From positions 1-64,000 of the forward strand of contig NZ_BBAI01000010.1 in the NCBI RefSeq assembly GCF_001311175.1: 64,000 bases of DNA, given 5' to 3'. Under the pieces are notes generated by a model, which saw nothing but the letters and a program-made list of their open reading frames with translations, ran no database searches and was not told the origin of the DNA. Positions 44,135 to 55,890 of the stretch are shown here, in pieces (within the stretch, counting starts at the first letter, position 1; each line of letters begins with the position of its first letter). Source of the stretch: Lacticaseibacillus pantheris DSM 15945 = JCM 12539 = NBRC 106106. GTDB lineage: Bacteria; Bacillota; Bacilli; Lactobacillales; Lactobacillaceae. A program made the translations under genes and the position numbers.

Positions 44135-44545
44135 ATGGCAGAAAAAGTAAAGCGCGGGGACGTCTTCTTCGCTGACTTGTCGCCCGTTGTGGGTTCAGAA
44201 CAAGGCGGAATGCGTCCCGTATTAATTATTCAGAATAATGTTGGGAACCACTACAGCCCGACGGTCATTGTGGCCGCCATTACGAGCCGCATCTCGAAAC
44301 CCAAGATGCCGACCCACGTTGGTTTAGTCGGGGGCAAGGACGGTATTGAACGCGATTCCGTGGTGCTGCTGGAGCAGATTAGGACAATCGATAAGCAGCG
44401 TTTGCGGGACCGCATCGCCACGCTACCTGACGATAAGATGGTGCAGGTCGATGAGGCCCTAGGCGTGTCGGTTGCGTTACGGCCGATGCACCCGACGGGC
44501 AACGGCAAACGGCGCAATACCCATAGTACCAAGTCCTCAAAGTAG
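44135..44545 (+). CDS. mazF: MazF/PemK-family mRNA interferase toxin (NdoA-like)
   Basis: 136-residue endoribonuclease. [32 protein letters not shown] and [13 protein letters not shown] are the hallmark MazF/EndoA segments, and [11 protein letters not shown] and [12 protein letters not shown] close the domain. The C-terminus carries an extra basic tail [15 protein letters not shown]. It cleaves single-stranded RNA at short motifs; the motif here is unknown. Paired with the upstream antitoxin. Confidence 0.93.
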   Translation: MAEKVKRGDVFFADLSPVVGSEQGGMRPVLIIQNNVGNHYSPTVIVAAITSRISKPKMPTHVGLVGGKDGIERDSVVLLEQIRTIDKQRLRDRIATLPDDKMVQVDEALGVSVALRPMHPTGNGKRRNTHSTKSSK

Positions 44546-44577
44546 CGTTGTGGTTCTACATATTACATAAGCACCAG

Positions 44578-44608
44578 CGAGCCGGTAGCATTTGTTGCCG
44601 GTTTTTTT
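44578..44608 (+). terminator. Terminator after mazF
   Basis: AGCCGGTAGC and GTTGCCGG form a stem followed by seven T. Confidence 0.7.
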
Positions 44609-44760
44609 AGTACGCCTAGGCAACGGATAGGCGCGTGAACTTAATTGTCGGTAGATTTGCCCCGGTCGGTAGTGCTTACGCCTGGGTATGTATGGTATGA
44701 TAGAAACCGATTAGATTTCGCTTAGAAAAAGGGAACGCAAGTGATCCCGGGAGGTTTGTT

Positions 44761-45425
44761 ATGCTGATTAAGTCATTAGTGCGTAAGAAGGAATTTTTGA
44801 CGACCGTCAAGGAAACCGTCACTTTGGAAGAGGCCCTGAAGGTACTGGAGGACTCCGGTTTTCGGTGTGTGCCAATCCTTGACGAAACGGGTACCATTTT
44901 CCGTGGTAATATCTACAAAATGCATATTTACCGCCACAAGAGCCAGGGTGGCGACATGACTTTGCCCGTGACCCACCTGCTGAAGAACGCAACCAAGACC
45001 ATTCCGGTCAGCGCGCCGTTTTTCAAGGTGTTCTTTAACATTAAGGATTTGCCTTACATCGCGGTACTCGATGAATCGGCCAACTTCTACGGTATCCTCA
45101 CACATACTGCTTTACTGAACATGCTGTCCGACGCTTGGAACATCAGCGTGGTTCATACGTGCTGACGGTTGCTAGTTCGGATGAACGTGGTGATCTGGCC
45201 GTGATGAGCAAGATCATTTCCAAGTATGCCTCCATTGCTGGTTGCCTGACGCTGGATGCTAAGCGCGGCGAATACGTGCGGCGGACGTTGTTTACTTTGC
45301 CAGCAGGTACGGACGAAACCACGGTGAACGAAATTGTTCAGCGATTGGAACGTAAGCACTTCAAAGTTGTGGAAATCGATAACCTCCAGAGTGGGCAACT
45401 CATGCGGGTTGATGAAGGCGAGTAG
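44761..45425 (+). CDS. CBS-domain protein with ACT-like C-terminus, c-di-AMP-binding CbpA-like (frameshift near 45135)
   Basis: Soluble protein of about 221 residues. Two CBS motifs (VTLEEALKVLEDSGFRCVPI and LPYIAVLDESANFYGILTHT) fill the first 130 residues. After the frame change near 45135 an ACT-like domain follows (YVLTVASSDERGDLAVMSKI). This matches the family of Listeria CbpA that binds cyclic di-AMP. The promoter has an extended -10 (TGGTATGAT) at about 44692-44700. The ATG at 44761 follows GGGAGG. Ligand and target are inferred. Confidence 0.8.
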
Positions 45426-45450
45426 TACTTCAACTTGTTTATAGCCACAA

Positions 45451-45494
45451 AAATGGCGCCAATTACCGCTTACCGCGATAGTTGACGCCATTTG
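45451..45494. terminator. Bidirectional terminator
   Basis: AAATGGCGCCAA pairs with TTGACGCCATTT between convergent genes. Confidence 0.8.
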
Positions 45495-45518
45495 TTTGGT
45501 TACAGATAAGTGACGGGT

Positions 45519-46900
45519 TTAGAAGACGATGACTGGTGTCCCCAAATCTACGGCCGCGTACAACTTCGTCATGAAGTCTGGTGGGTTGTTGATACAACCG
45601 TTACTACCGTGGGATAGGTACCAGTCGCCCCCGAATTTAGGCTGCCAGGAGGCGTCGTGGAGGCCCACACCGGTGTAGTCAATCGGCATCCAGTACTTCA
45701 CCTTGGTAGCGTAGTCCTTACCCGTTTGACCAATTCCCCGCAAAGTGGCGTCTTGTTGCTTCGACCAGACGAAGTCAACGCCCACTGGTGTAGAATCCCC
45801 GGCGCTAGGCTTACCCGAGACAATGTCGGAGTCCAACGTCAACTTGCCGTCTTTGTAGTAGTACTCGTGCTGGTTTTGAAGGTCTACCTCTACGTACGTA
45901 TTACCGATATCAGTCCCATCAGCGTGGTAGCCAGAACCAGCCGTAGTGGCCTTGACGGTGAAGTCTTTGCCCGCCTTAATGCGGCTGATGACGTCTTGAG
46001 TGGTAGCGTTTTGCTGAATTGACCAACCGTACGTACCACCCGGAACTTTGACCGTACCACGTTTGGTGGAGTTGAACGTCCGTTCCTTGCCGTTCGTATC
46101 GTACTTGTCACCCATAGCCTTGACGAAGTTTTTTTTACGCCCGTCTCATCAACGGTGATTTCGCCATTGTTGTAACCCAGCCATTGGTACAGATCAGACT
46201 TAGTGATGTTCTCACTGTGGTTTTCAACGGTGACCTTGCCGCTTTCCTTAGCCAACTGCTGTAGCTTGGTTTTAGCCTGAATAAACTTGTCCGATTTGGT
46301 GGTTACGGCAGGTTTGATGTAGGTTTGGTTAACCTGAACCGTCTGTTGATCGTCGCGAATAGCGGATACAATCGTCTGGTTTAGTTTATCTACGTCAAGT
46401 TGGTTACCGTACACTTCTTTGGTGACCTGGAGACCAGACTTGTTGAACGACATGTTGGCGTCCTTGGAGGCCTTCCGCTTCGCGTTTACCTTGGTGGTTA
46501 GTGCTTTGGTGTAAGCATGTAACTGTTTGGTGTTGATGACCGGGTCAACTTTGGCGCTACTGCCACTCAAACCCAAAGCGTGTCCCAACCAGGCCCACTG
46601 GTTCTGTTGCTTTGCCAAAGTGGACAAGGTCTTAGTAAATGACCGACGAATCCCTAACTTTGTCCCACTAGTGGTGGCGACGGTTTTCTTACCGTCCTTA
46701 ATCTGGTACTTGAGGGAGCTAAAACGCTTCTTCAGTGTTTGGTTGGCTTCGGATTGGGTCTGACCGCTAATCTTGACCCCCAGAACGGTGGTGTGCGGTA
46801 GGTAGCGTTGTCCGTAGTGTATTGCCACGCCGCTATAAATGCCGACGAGCACAACCGCTACGGCCGCGATGCCAATGGTTAACTTATTCTTCGAATTCAC
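45519..46900 (-). CDS. L,D-transpeptidase (YkuD domain) with peptidoglycan-binding-like repeats (frameshift near 46135)
   Basis: Secreted, membrane-anchored cell-wall enzyme of about 460 residues. The N-terminal anchor is LTIGIAAVAVVLVGIYSGVAI, followed by tandem PG_binding_4-type modules (IKDGKKTVATTSGTKLGI and VENHSENITKSDLYQWLGY). The C-terminal YkuD domain has the active site SHGSNGCINNP with nucleophile Cys. It would form 3-3 cross-links or modify stem peptides. One A is missing from the run near 46135 and restores NFVKAMGD. GTG 46900 follows AAGGAGT. An operator-like palindrome overlaps the promoter. Confidence 0.88.
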
Positions 46901-46954
46901 CGGGGAAACTCCTTCCACGTGTGCCGGACCGCGCCGGCGACCACACGCACGTAT

Positions 46955-46996
46955 ACTATAAATGTTTGCACCATGATAACAAAAATCGTTATCAAA
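46955..46996 (-). promoter_or_regulatory. Promoter and operator-like palindrome of the L,D-transpeptidase gene
   Basis: Minus strand TTGTTA (46977-46982), 16-base spacer, TATAGT (46955-46960). The -35 sits in the palindrome TGATAAC-N7-GTTATCA (about 46975-46996), a likely repressor or activator site. Confidence 0.55.
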
Positions 46997-46999
46997 AGC

Positions 47000-47302
47000 C
47001 ATTGTTACAAAAATATTACAGTCTCCAGTATACCGGTTTTTGCGCGTATTTCAATACGCAGACGTATCTTTAATAACTTGGGGCTGACGTTTAATTGGGG
47101 GATGGGTTCGGGGGAAGGATAGTATAAGGGTACCGATTGAAGGGGACTATGCTGGGTGGTTGGAAGGTTGCTGGTGGAAAGCGTTGCAACGCTCTCCCGG
47201 TACTCGTGGTTATGGAAACGAGCTGTGCAGGCAAGAAGACGCCGCATAAGCGACTCTAAAAAGGCAGGTAGGGGGCCGCCTGCCGGACACGCCACAATTC
47301 TC
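47000..47302. repeat. Intergenic region with a family A half-element
   Basis: CGTGGTTATGGAAACGAGC, TGCAGGC, AGAAG, CGCATAAGC (about 47208-47255) resemble the outer arm and flank of family A elements. A GGCAGG / CCTGCC hairpin follows at 47264-47284. No gene is seen in the remainder. Confidence 0.5.
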
Positions 47303-47405
47303 GGTCTGGCTACGGTTAAAACAGTTCACGCTACAGTCTCTCGGCGGTGCTTGCGCACAGCCTCCGAGTGGCGGGCTCTAAGCGCTAAAGCGCTAAGAGC
47401 CCGCG
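47303..47405 (+). ncRNA. Structured element family B, copy 4
   Basis: GGTCTGGCTACGGTTAAAACAG, ACGCTACAGTCTCTCGG, hairpin CGGCGGTGC / GCACAGCCTCCG, then GGGCTCTAAGCGC-TAAA-GCGCTAAGAGCCC. The outer stem GGGCTC / GAGCCC replaces AGTCCC / GGGACT of copy 3, so both sides changed together. It directly abuts the ldh terminator. Confidence 0.65.
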
Positions 47406-47406
47406 C

Positions 47407-47442
47407 AAAAAAGTCCCCCTCGAGCCCAGCTCGGGGGGACTT
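47407..47442 (-). terminator. ldh terminator
   Basis: Minus strand AAGTCCCCCCGAGC pairs with GCTCGAGGGGGACTT, followed by a T-run. Confidence 0.85.
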
Positions 47443-47468
47443 CCTTACGTTCTGCGTCAGGTTTAAAA

Positions 47469-48469
<1,001 letters not shown>

Positions 48470-48487
48470 TTATACAATACGATTCCG

Positions 48488-48516
48488 ATTATAGCATACC
48501 TACCGGGACGCGTGAA
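48488..48516 (-). promoter_or_regulatory. ldh promoter
   Basis: Minus strand TTCACG (48511-48516), 17-base spacer, TATAAT (48488-48493) with TG extension. Confidence 0.8.
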
Positions 48517-48592
48517 CACATATTGTGGTGCTGAGACCGACATTTACACCCTCCGTACTGGCCTGGGAGCGACCCACACCGACGACCGTATG

Positions 48593-48601
48593 TGGTACAA
48601 T
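48593..48601 (+). promoter_or_regulatory. Extended -10 upstream of pth
   Basis: TGGTACAAT (48593-48601), about 98 bases upstream of the pth start, divergent from ldh. Confidence 0.5.
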
Positions 48602-48698
48602 TGCGGTACGACTGCGGGGAGCTGAAACTGCCCGTTTTTGCGTGTGGCCCTTAAACGGACCGCGACAATATTGATAGTAGCGATGGGGGCAAAAAGTA

Positions 48699-49256
48699 AT
48701 GAAGATGGTCATCGGCCTGGGCAATCCGGGCAAAAAGTATGCTGGCACCAAACACAACGTGGGCTTTATGGTGGTGGACTCGTTAGCCCAGCACCTGAAC
48801 GTGCACCTGACTAAATTGGAGCATGACGCGGTTACCGCCAGCACACGGATTGATGGTGAGAAGGTGTTGTTGGTCGAGCCACAAACCTACATGAACGAAT
48901 CGGGGCGTGCCGTCAAGCAACTGATGCATTTCTACAAGCTAGCTCCCGAGGATATCATTGTGGTTCAGGATGATTTGGATATGCCGGTAGGTAAGCTGCG
49001 TCTGCGGGCGCGGGGCTCTGCCGGTGGCCATAATGGCATCAAGGACATCATTAACAACATCGGCACCAACGACTTTGCGCGCGTCAAGATTGGCATTGCC
49101 CACCCTACGCAAACCACGGTTGTTGATTGGGTATTGACGCCATTCAAAGGCGACAACGCGATTGTGGTTGGTGAGGCGCAAGACTTGGCCGTTTCACTGC
49201 TGTTTGACTGGCTGCAAGGGGAAGACTTACCCGAGTTAATGAATAAATACAATTAA
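48699..49256 (+). CDS. pth: Peptidyl-tRNA hydrolase
   Basis: Cytoplasmic enzyme of 185 residues that releases tRNA from peptidyl-tRNA. GLGNPGKKYAGTKHNVGF carries the substrate Asn and catalytic His. QTYMNESGRAV and VQDDLDMPVGKLRLR with GSAGGHNGIKDI are the other signatures. First gene of the pth-mfd housekeeping cluster. Confidence 0.97.
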   Translation: MKMVIGLGNPGKKYAGTKHNVGFMVVDSLAQHLNVHLTKLEHDAVTASTRIDGEKVLLVEPQTYMNESGRAVKQLMHFYKLAPEDIIVVQDDLDMPVGKLRLRARGSAGGHNGIKDIINNIGTNDFARVKIGIAHPTQTTVVDWVLTPFKGDNAIVVGEAQDLAVSLLFDWLQGEDLPELMNKYN

Positions 49257-49306
49257 GGGGCATAGTCGTGATGATGGCTATGCATGATTGAACGCCACGG
49301 GACATC

Positions 49307-52300
49307 GTGGCTGAGGTTAGACTTTTACTATGGAAAAAAACTAGTTTCACCGCTCTATTTGCGGATGCGCCAGAACTGCGACCATTATGGCCACAGCTAG
49401 ATTATGGTCGCCACCTGCTCACGGGGTTGACCGGATCCGCTAAAACGCTGCTAATTGAGGCCGCAATTACGCGGGTGGGTCACCCGCTCTTAGTGGTTGC
49501 AAGTGACCGCAATCATGCCGAGGAATTGGTTGCCGATTTAGGTAACCGTCTCGCGGCTTCTTTGTTGTACCAGTTTGCCGTTGATGACGTATTGAGCCTG
49601 GAGGCGGCCAACACTTCACTTGATGAGCGGAACGACCGTATTGGCGCGCTGAACTTTCTGCTGAGTGACCAGCAGGGTGTGGTTGTGACCACGTTAGCCG
49701 GATTGCGGCGACTTTTACCGCCGGTGGCTGACTGGCGTCATGCTGGACTAACGATTGGTCCGGACAGCGAGGTTGACCCCGCGGCTTTGGGTGCACAGTT
49801 AGTGGCCAGCGGTTACCGGCGCGACTCGTTAGTGAGCGCACCCGGGCAGTTTGCTATCCGTGGTGGCATTATTGACGTTTATCCACTCGACCGTGATAAT
49901 CCGGTGCGTATCGAGCTGTTTGACACGGAGGTCGATTCGATTCGCGAATTCGACGCCGATAATCAGCGCAGTTTGGACAGTGTCGATAGCGTGACGCTAC
50001 CACCGGCTAACGACATGTTAGCCGATGAGCAAAGGTTGAACGCTACGGCTGACCGGATTCAGCGCGCCGTTGACCTAACGGACGCTGCGCGCGCTGCCGG
50101 AACCAAAGCACACGCTGACGGAGCGGATGCGCTCGATGCGAACGCCGCCTTTGTCCAACGGGCCAGCCGGCTAGTGGCCGATCTGCGCGAGGGGATTGTT
50201 GATGGCAACCTCGCTAACTATGCTGCGGCGCTGTACCCCGAGCAAACCACCATCACGGATTACCTGCCGGCGGGTGCGGTGGTGTTTTTTTGACGACTAC
50301 CCGCGCCTTCTGGATACGGACGCAACCAGCGTTGACGGCCAAAGTCGCGATGTTCCTGGCGGCGAGTTGATGCCCACGTTACAACCGTTACCCGAATTGG
50401 AGAAGGCGGACAAGCACCCACACGTGCTGATTTCGCTGTTCCAAAAGGGGATGGGTAATCTCCGCCTGACCAGCATCACCAACGTGGCCACACGTAACGT
50501 GCAACAGTTCTTTAGCCAGATGCCGCTCTTCAAAACGGAGGCGGACCGCTGGGCAAAGCAGGGGCAGACCGTGGTGGTATTGGTGAACGACCAGCGGCGG
50601 GCGGAGAAAACCGCCGAGACCATGCACGACTTTGAAATCGACGCTAGCATTGCCAGCCCTAAGCGAATACTGCTGGGACGATTACAGGTCATCGTGGGCA
50701 ACTTAGAGGCCGGCTTTGAACTACCCAGCCAACACCTGGTGGTCATCAGCGAGCACGATTTATTCAACGCAAAGCGGGTGCGGAAGGCGCGGCACCAGAC
50801 CCTGGCTAACGCCGAGCGACTGAAGAGTTATAACGAGCTTAAACCCGGGGACTACGTGGTGCACGTGAACCACGGGATTGGTCAGTATCAGGGACTACAA
50901 ACACTCACCGTTGACGGCGTGCACCGTGACTATCTGACCATCAACTATCGTGATAACGGGCAGCTGTTTATCCCCGTTGACCAGTTAAACCTGGTGCAAA
51001 AGTACGTTTCGGCGGAGGGCAAAAAGCCGCACGTTAACAAACTGGGCGGCTCCGAGTGGGCTAAGACCAAACGGAAGGTTGCCGCTAAGATTGAGGACAT
51101 TGCGGATGACCTGATTGAGCTGTACGCGGCGCGGCAGGCGGAAAAGGGGTATGCCTTTCCACCTGATGATGACCTCCAAAGCGACTTTGAAGCCGAATTC
51201 CCGTACCCCGAAACACCGGACCAAACTCGGAGCGTGAAGGAAATCAAGCGGGATATGGAGCGGGACCGCCCGATGGACCGCCTGCTGGTCGGGGATGTCG
51301 GCTTTGGTAAAACCGAGGTGGCGCTACGGGCGGCGTTCAAGGCAATCACGGCCGGTAAGCAAGTTGCGTTGCTGGTACCGACCACCATTTTGGCTCAGCA
51401 ACATTTCGATACCATGACCGACCGCTTCAGCGACTTTCCCATCAGCATCGGCATGCTGTCACGTTTTCGGACGGCCGCACAGAACCGGGCCACAATCGCT
51501 GGCCTGGAGGATGGGACCGTTGACATTGTCGTGGGTACGCACCGACTCCTAAGCAAAGACGTGCACTACAAGAGCTTAGGTTTACTCATTGTCGATGAGG
51601 AACAACGTTTTGGCGTGAAGCACAAGGAGCGGATCAAGCAGTTACGTTCCAGTATCGACGTCCTGACGCTCACGGCCACGCCGATTCCGCGGACGCTCAA
51701 CATGTCGATGCTTGGGGTACGCGACCTGTCCGTGATTGAGACACCACCAACGAACCGTTACCCCATCCAGACCTTCGTGATGGAGCAGGATGCGGGCGCA
51801 GTGCGAAGCGCCATTACGCGTGAACTGGAGCGCGGGGGGCAGGTGTTCTACCTGCATAACCGCGTGGAGGATATCGAACGGACGGTTGCTGACTTGGAGA
51901 CGCTGGTCCCAGAGGCGCGGATTGTCTATGCTCACGGCCAGATGAGTGAATCACAGTTGGAATCGGTGATTTACGACTTTATGCGCGGTGAGGGTGACAT
52001 TTTGGTCACGACGACCATTATTGAAACCGGGGTCGACATGCCAAACGTGAACACGCTGATCATTGAGGACGCTGACCACTACGGACTGGCGCAACTTTAC
52101 CAGTTACGTGGTCGCGTTGGTCGGTCTAGCCGCGTGGCGTACGCGTACTTTATGTACCGGCGCAACAAGGTGTTGACTGAAGTCGCCGAAAAGCGTTTGT
52201 CAGCCATCCGCGACTTTACCGAGCTGGGCAGTGGCTTTAAAATTGCGATGCGTGACCTATCCATTCGTGGCGCCGGGAACCTCCTGGGCGCACAACAGCA

Positions 52301-52865
52301 CGGGTTTATCGATTCGGTCGGCTATGATCTGTACACCCAGATGCTTAAAGAGGCGGTGGACCGGAAGCGCGGCCAGGCACCAGCGGACCGGCATACGGAC
52401 GCTGAGGTGACGTTGAGCGTTGAAGCGTACCTTCCCGGCGATTATATCGAGGACAACCGGCAGAAGGTTGAGCTGTACAAGCGGGTCCGTGAAACCGAAA
52501 ACGAGGAGCAGGAACGCGAGCTTGAGGACGATTTGATTGACCGCTTTGGCGATTACCCGCAGCCCGTGACTGACCTGTTACGCATTGCCCGGTTAAAGCG
52601 GACGGCCGATGCTGCTTTGGTGGACAAGATTCACCAGCAGGAGCAGAAACTCTTTGTGACGATTAGCAAAGTCGCCACGGAACAGCTTGCTGGCGAGCCC
52701 ATCTTTGCGGCTCTAGGTGCGACTAAGCTGCGCGCCACCGTCGCAGAGTCGGATGGACGGTTGGTGGTGACGTTGGCAATCCCTCGGGGGATGGCGACCG
52801 ACGACTGGCTGACCGAACTGGAGGGCTTCGTGACCAAACTGGCCGACATGAGGACGGTCAAATGA
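49307..52865 (+). CDS. mfd: Transcription-repair coupling factor (frameshift at 50284-50290, start uncertain)
   Basis: DNA translocase of about 1,180 residues that removes stalled RNA polymerase and recruits UvrA. It has an N-terminal UvrB-like module (LLTGLTGSAKTLL, APGQFAIRGGIIDVYPL), an RNA polymerase-binding domain (KPGDYVVHVNHGIGQYQGL), helicase motif I GDVGFGKTEVALRAAF, the DEEQ box VDEEQRFGVKHKE and motif VI QLRGRVGRS. The frame changes in a seven-T run at 50284-50290; one T fewer gives VFFDDYPRLLD. The start is either GTG 49307 or ATG 49330, the latter needing one A fewer in the adjacent run. The stop overlaps the next gene. Confidence 0.94.
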
Positions 52866-54463
52866 ACGCCGCGCACAGTAAGCGCCTCATGCGGGGGGCC
52901 TGGATTCTCAGCGTGGCGGGATTAATTGCCAAATTACTCAGTGCGGTGTACCGCGTGCCGTACCAAAACCTAGTCGGCAATACGGGGTTCTACGTTTACC
53001 AGCAGATTTACCCGTTGTACGGAATTATTATGACCATGGCGCTAACCGCGGGGCCGGTGTTCGTTGCCAAAGTAGCGGTGACTACTCCGGACCTGGTTAC
53101 CCGACAGCGTACCTTGAAGCGCCTGGCCGGAGTGCTGGCCATTTGGGGCGGGGTCGTGTTTATCGGCGGCTTTGCTGGTGCGGGCATCATCGCCAGTTGG
53201 ATGGGCGATGCACGACTCGCACCGCTGGTCCGTGTGGTCGGTTGCATGGGCCTCACGTTACCGCTGTTAGCGATGGGGCGGGGCTACTTTCAGGCCCAGT
53301 ACAGCATGACCGAAACCGCATGGAGCCAAGTGGTGGAGCAGGTAGTGCGCGTTGGTGTGATTCTGACCGTCGCCGTCATTGCGGTCCACGCATCGTGGTC
53401 TCATTACCTCACTGGTACTTGGGCGATGACCGGTGGCGTGCTGGGCGCGCTAGCCGCCGCTGCAGTATTAGCCATCAGCTGGTTGCGGCAACGCGCTAAA
53501 CGTCCGCGGCTGACTGACTTCGGGGCTGGGCAGGCGCGGACGCAGGTACCGTCGTGGTCACACCTAATGTGGCAGACCTTTAGCGAGGGCGGTGCGTTGG
53601 TCCTGTACGCCGCCATCCTATTGATTTTGCAACTCGTTGACAGTTTTACGGTGGCAAAGTCGCTGGTGGAATCCGGAATGACGATGAGCGCGGCCGAAAA
53701 CCTGAAGGGAATTTATGACCGCGGTCAGCCCATGGTACAGTTGGGGTTGGTCGTGGCGACCGCGCTGACGCAAAGCCTGCTGCCACCGTTAAGTGGGGCA
53801 CATCAACAACACGCTGACCACACCTTTACCCGTACGGGAACCGTGCTGGTGCACCTCAGCGTTGCCGTTTCTTTGCTGGCGACGGTGGGACTATGTGCCG
53901 AAATGCCGTTGTTAAATCGGGGGTTATTCGGTGACACGGATGGCACGTTGGTGTTGCAGGTCTACATGCTCATTATTGCGGTGACTGCGGCGATTAATGC
54001 CTGTGCCAGCATCTTACAGAGTCAGGATTTGGTGCGGGTGCCCACAATCGCAATTCTTGCGGGTGTACTGGTCAAAGCGTTAGTTAACAGCTACTTTGTG
54101 CACCATTGGCAGACTGCCGGGGCCTCCTGGGCGACGGTACTAGGATTGGGCGTGACCATGATGGTCATTTACCTAGCCCTGGATCCGCTGATTCGCCGGC
54201 GTATTTGGTCCGGCGGCTTTGGCTGGCGACTGCTGGTCGTGGCCGCGGGCATGGGCGCCGTTGTTTGGACGGGCGTGACGTTGACCGGTACCGTGGGTCG
54301 CGTAAGCGCTGTTATTTGGGCAATCCTTTGGGCCATAGTGGGCCTTATTGTAGCGGTAGCGCTGGCAGCGTGGACGGGACTGTTTACCCGGCGCGAGGTG
54401 CTAGCACTCCCCGTGGGCGCACGGATTTTACGCATGACGAAGCATTTACGTAAAGGGGAATAA
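52862..54463 (+). CDS. Polysaccharide biosynthesis/MOP-superfamily flippase (SpoVB/MurJ-like)
   Basis: Membrane protein of 533 residues and about 14 helices. [24 protein letters not shown] and [16 protein letters not shown] are the standard N-terminus of the oligosaccharide flippase branch near MurJ/SpoVB. It may export lipid-linked cell-wall precursors. Coupled to mfd by ATGA and followed after one base by the S4-domain gene. Whether it is the main lipid II flippase cannot be told. Confidence 0.85.
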   Translation: MNAAHSKRLMRGAWILSVAGLIAKLLSAVYRVPYQNLVGNTGFYVYQQIYPLYGIIMTMALTAGPVFVAKVAVTTPDLVTRQRTLKRLAGVLAIWGGVVFIGGFAGAGIIASWMGDARLAPLVRVVGCMGLTLPLLAMGRGYFQAQYSMTETAWSQVVEQVVRVGVILTVAVIAVHASWSHYLTGTWAMTGGVLGALAAAAVLAISWLRQRAKRPRLTDFGAGQARTQVPSWSHLMWQTFSEGGALVLYAAILLILQLVDSFTVAKSLVESGMTMSAAENLKGIYDRGQPMVQLGLVVATALTQSLLPPLSGAHQQHADHTFTRTGTVLVHLSVAVSLLATVGLCAEMPLLNRGLFGDTDGTLVLQVYMLIIAVTAAINACASILQSQDLVRVPTIAILAGVLVKALVNSYFVHHWQTAGASWATVLGLGVTMMVIYLALDPLIRRRIWSGGFGWRLLVVAAGMGAVVWTGVTLTGTVGRVSAVIWAILWAIVGLIVAVALAAWTGLFTRREVLALPVGARILRMTKHLRKGE

Positions 54464-54464
54464 T

Positions 54465-54725
54465 ATGCGATTAGATAAATTTTTAAAGGTGTCGCGCATC
54501 ATCAAGCGGCGGACGGTTGCAAAGGAAATTGCCGATAAGGGGCGCATTCAGGTGAACGACCGCGTGGCCAAGTCCAGCACCGACGTGGCGGTAGGCGACA
54601 CGTTAACCATTGGCTTTGGTAACAAGACGTTGGTTGTGCGTGTGGATGAACTGGTTGACACCACTAAGAAAAACGATGCGGAGAGCATGTACACGGTTAT
54701 TGACCAACAATCGTCGACAAACTAG
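54465..54725 (+). CDS. rqcP: S4-domain RNA-binding protein RqcP (YabO family)
   Basis: 86-residue S4 protein. [22 protein letters not shown] and [17 protein letters not shown] form the S4 fold. In Bacillus, RqcP binds the 50S-peptidyl-tRNA complex and drives alanine tailing in ribosome quality control. The position between the flippase and divIC is typical. Confidence 0.93.
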   Translation: MRLDKFLKVSRIIKRRTVAKEIADKGRIQVNDRVAKSSTDVAVGDTLTIGFGNKTLVVRVDELVDTTKKNDAESMYTVIDQQSSTN

Positions 54726-54819
54726 CGGTGCGCTTGACCGCCAGATTTGTTATACTCAAGTCATCGAAGCATGATGTAGATGATTAGTATGATAGTACAG
54801 TTGTGGGGAGGAAACCGCG

Positions 54820-55215
54820 ATGGCCAAGGCCCAGATTAGCCATTTGGATAATGCGTATACGCGTGCGCAGCAGGTTGAACGTGACCAGCAAGCAGCGCGT
54901 AACCGGCGTCGGCAGATTCACCGGCGGCGTCGTGTTATTTTAGTGGCGGTTCTGGTTCTCGTGCTGGTGGGCGGTGGCGTCCAACTTTGGCGCGTACACC
55001 AAGCACAAGTACAGGCGACCGCACGCGTGGCCACGGCCAAAAAGCAGTTACACAAGGTGACCACCAAGCAAAAGAATCTACAAATTCAGGTGAACGAACT
55101 AAACAACGCCGATTACCTAGAAAAGTTGATTCGGGCCAAGTACTACATGTCGAAGTCGGGCGAAACCATTTTTAACATTCCGGACAGCGATGACAGCATT
55201 CCGGGCGATAAGTAA
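54820..55215 (+). CDS. divIC: Septum formation initiator DivIC (FtsB family)
   Basis: Bitopic division protein of 131 residues. A basic cytoplasmic N-terminus (RNRRRQIHRRRR) is followed by one membrane helix (VILVAVLVLVLVGGGVQLW). A coiled coil (TAKKQLHKVTTKQKNLQIQV) and an extracytoplasmic end with YLEKLIRAKYYMSKSGETIF complete it. It partners FtsL/DivIB in the septal complex. Confidence 0.92.
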   Translation: MAKAQISHLDNAYTRAQQVERDQQAARNRRRQIHRRRRVILVAVLVLVLVGGGVQLWRVHQAQVQATARVATAKKQLHKVTTKQKNLQIQVNELNNADYLEKLIRAKYYMSKSGETIFNIPDSDDSIPGDK

Positions 55216-55249
55216 AACGGGTTATTCCGAGGAGGAAATTATTTTTTTT

Positions 55250-55795
55250 ATGTCAGTTGCAGTTGGTGCACAATTAAGCGGTAAGGTCACTGGAATTACC
55301 AAGTTTGGGGCGTTCGTTGATCTTGGCGATGGTCAAACAGGGCTGGTGCACATTTCCGAAGTAGCGGATGCCTTTGTCCAGGATGTTCATGACTTTGTGA
55401 GCGTCGGCGATGCAGTGAACGTGGTCGTGCTGTCCGTCGATGGTAGCAAGGTTGGCCTGTCAATTCGTAAGGCCAGCGGTAATGAAGCGCTGGCGACAGA
55501 ACACGCCGATACCATCAAGAAGGAAGCGGAGCACCACGGCGACCAGCGTACAGATCATGGTCACGCTGGTCGTACTGATAGCGCGCGGCCACACACTGGT
55601 CACGGTGCGCCCCGTAACGGTGGGCACAACGCGGCCGGGCGCAGTGCCCGCCCGGCAAACCGCAAGGAGCACGGTGGCAAGGAAGGCTTTGACGACCTGC
55701 TGTCCGACTTTTTGAAGGAAAGCGAGCAGCGTCTGTCCACCATTCGGCATAACACCGAGGGTAAGCGTGGCGGTCGCGGCGGTCGTCGGAGCTAG
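55250..55795 (+). CDS. S1-domain RNA-binding protein (YabR family)
   Basis: 182-residue protein. The N-terminal S1 domain has GKVTGITKFGAFVDLGDGQ and GLVHISEVADAFVQDVHDFV. The central part is low-complexity, rich in His, Gly and Arg, and the C-terminus KEGFDDLLSDFLKESEQRLS is conserved in YabR. The ATG at 55250 lies 14 bases from GGAGG across a T-run, an unusual spacing that may reflect a homopolymer error. Ribosome- or RNA-related; the exact role is unknown. Confidence 0.88.
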   Translation: MSVAVGAQLSGKVTGITKFGAFVDLGDGQTGLVHISEVADAFVQDVHDFVSVGDAVNVVVLSVDGSKVGLSIRKASGNEALATEHADTIKKEAEHHGDQRTDHGHAGRTDSARPHTGHGAPRNGGHNAAGRSARPANRKEHGGKEGFDDLLSDFLKESEQRLSTIRHNTEGKRGGRGGRRS

Positions 55796-55890
55796 TTCCG
55801 TTGGCTCGAGATGGTAATGATAGGTCTGATTGTTGCAACCCTTAGTGCGGTTGACGCAGTCGGGCCTTTGTTTTGCAAAGGGGGTATTCG

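Noticed and set aside
45890-47002. Longer N-terminus for the L,D-transpeptidase starting at 47002
   Set aside because: The extra residues have no signal-peptide character and run back over the promoter; GTG 46900 has AAGGAGT and leads directly into the membrane anchor.
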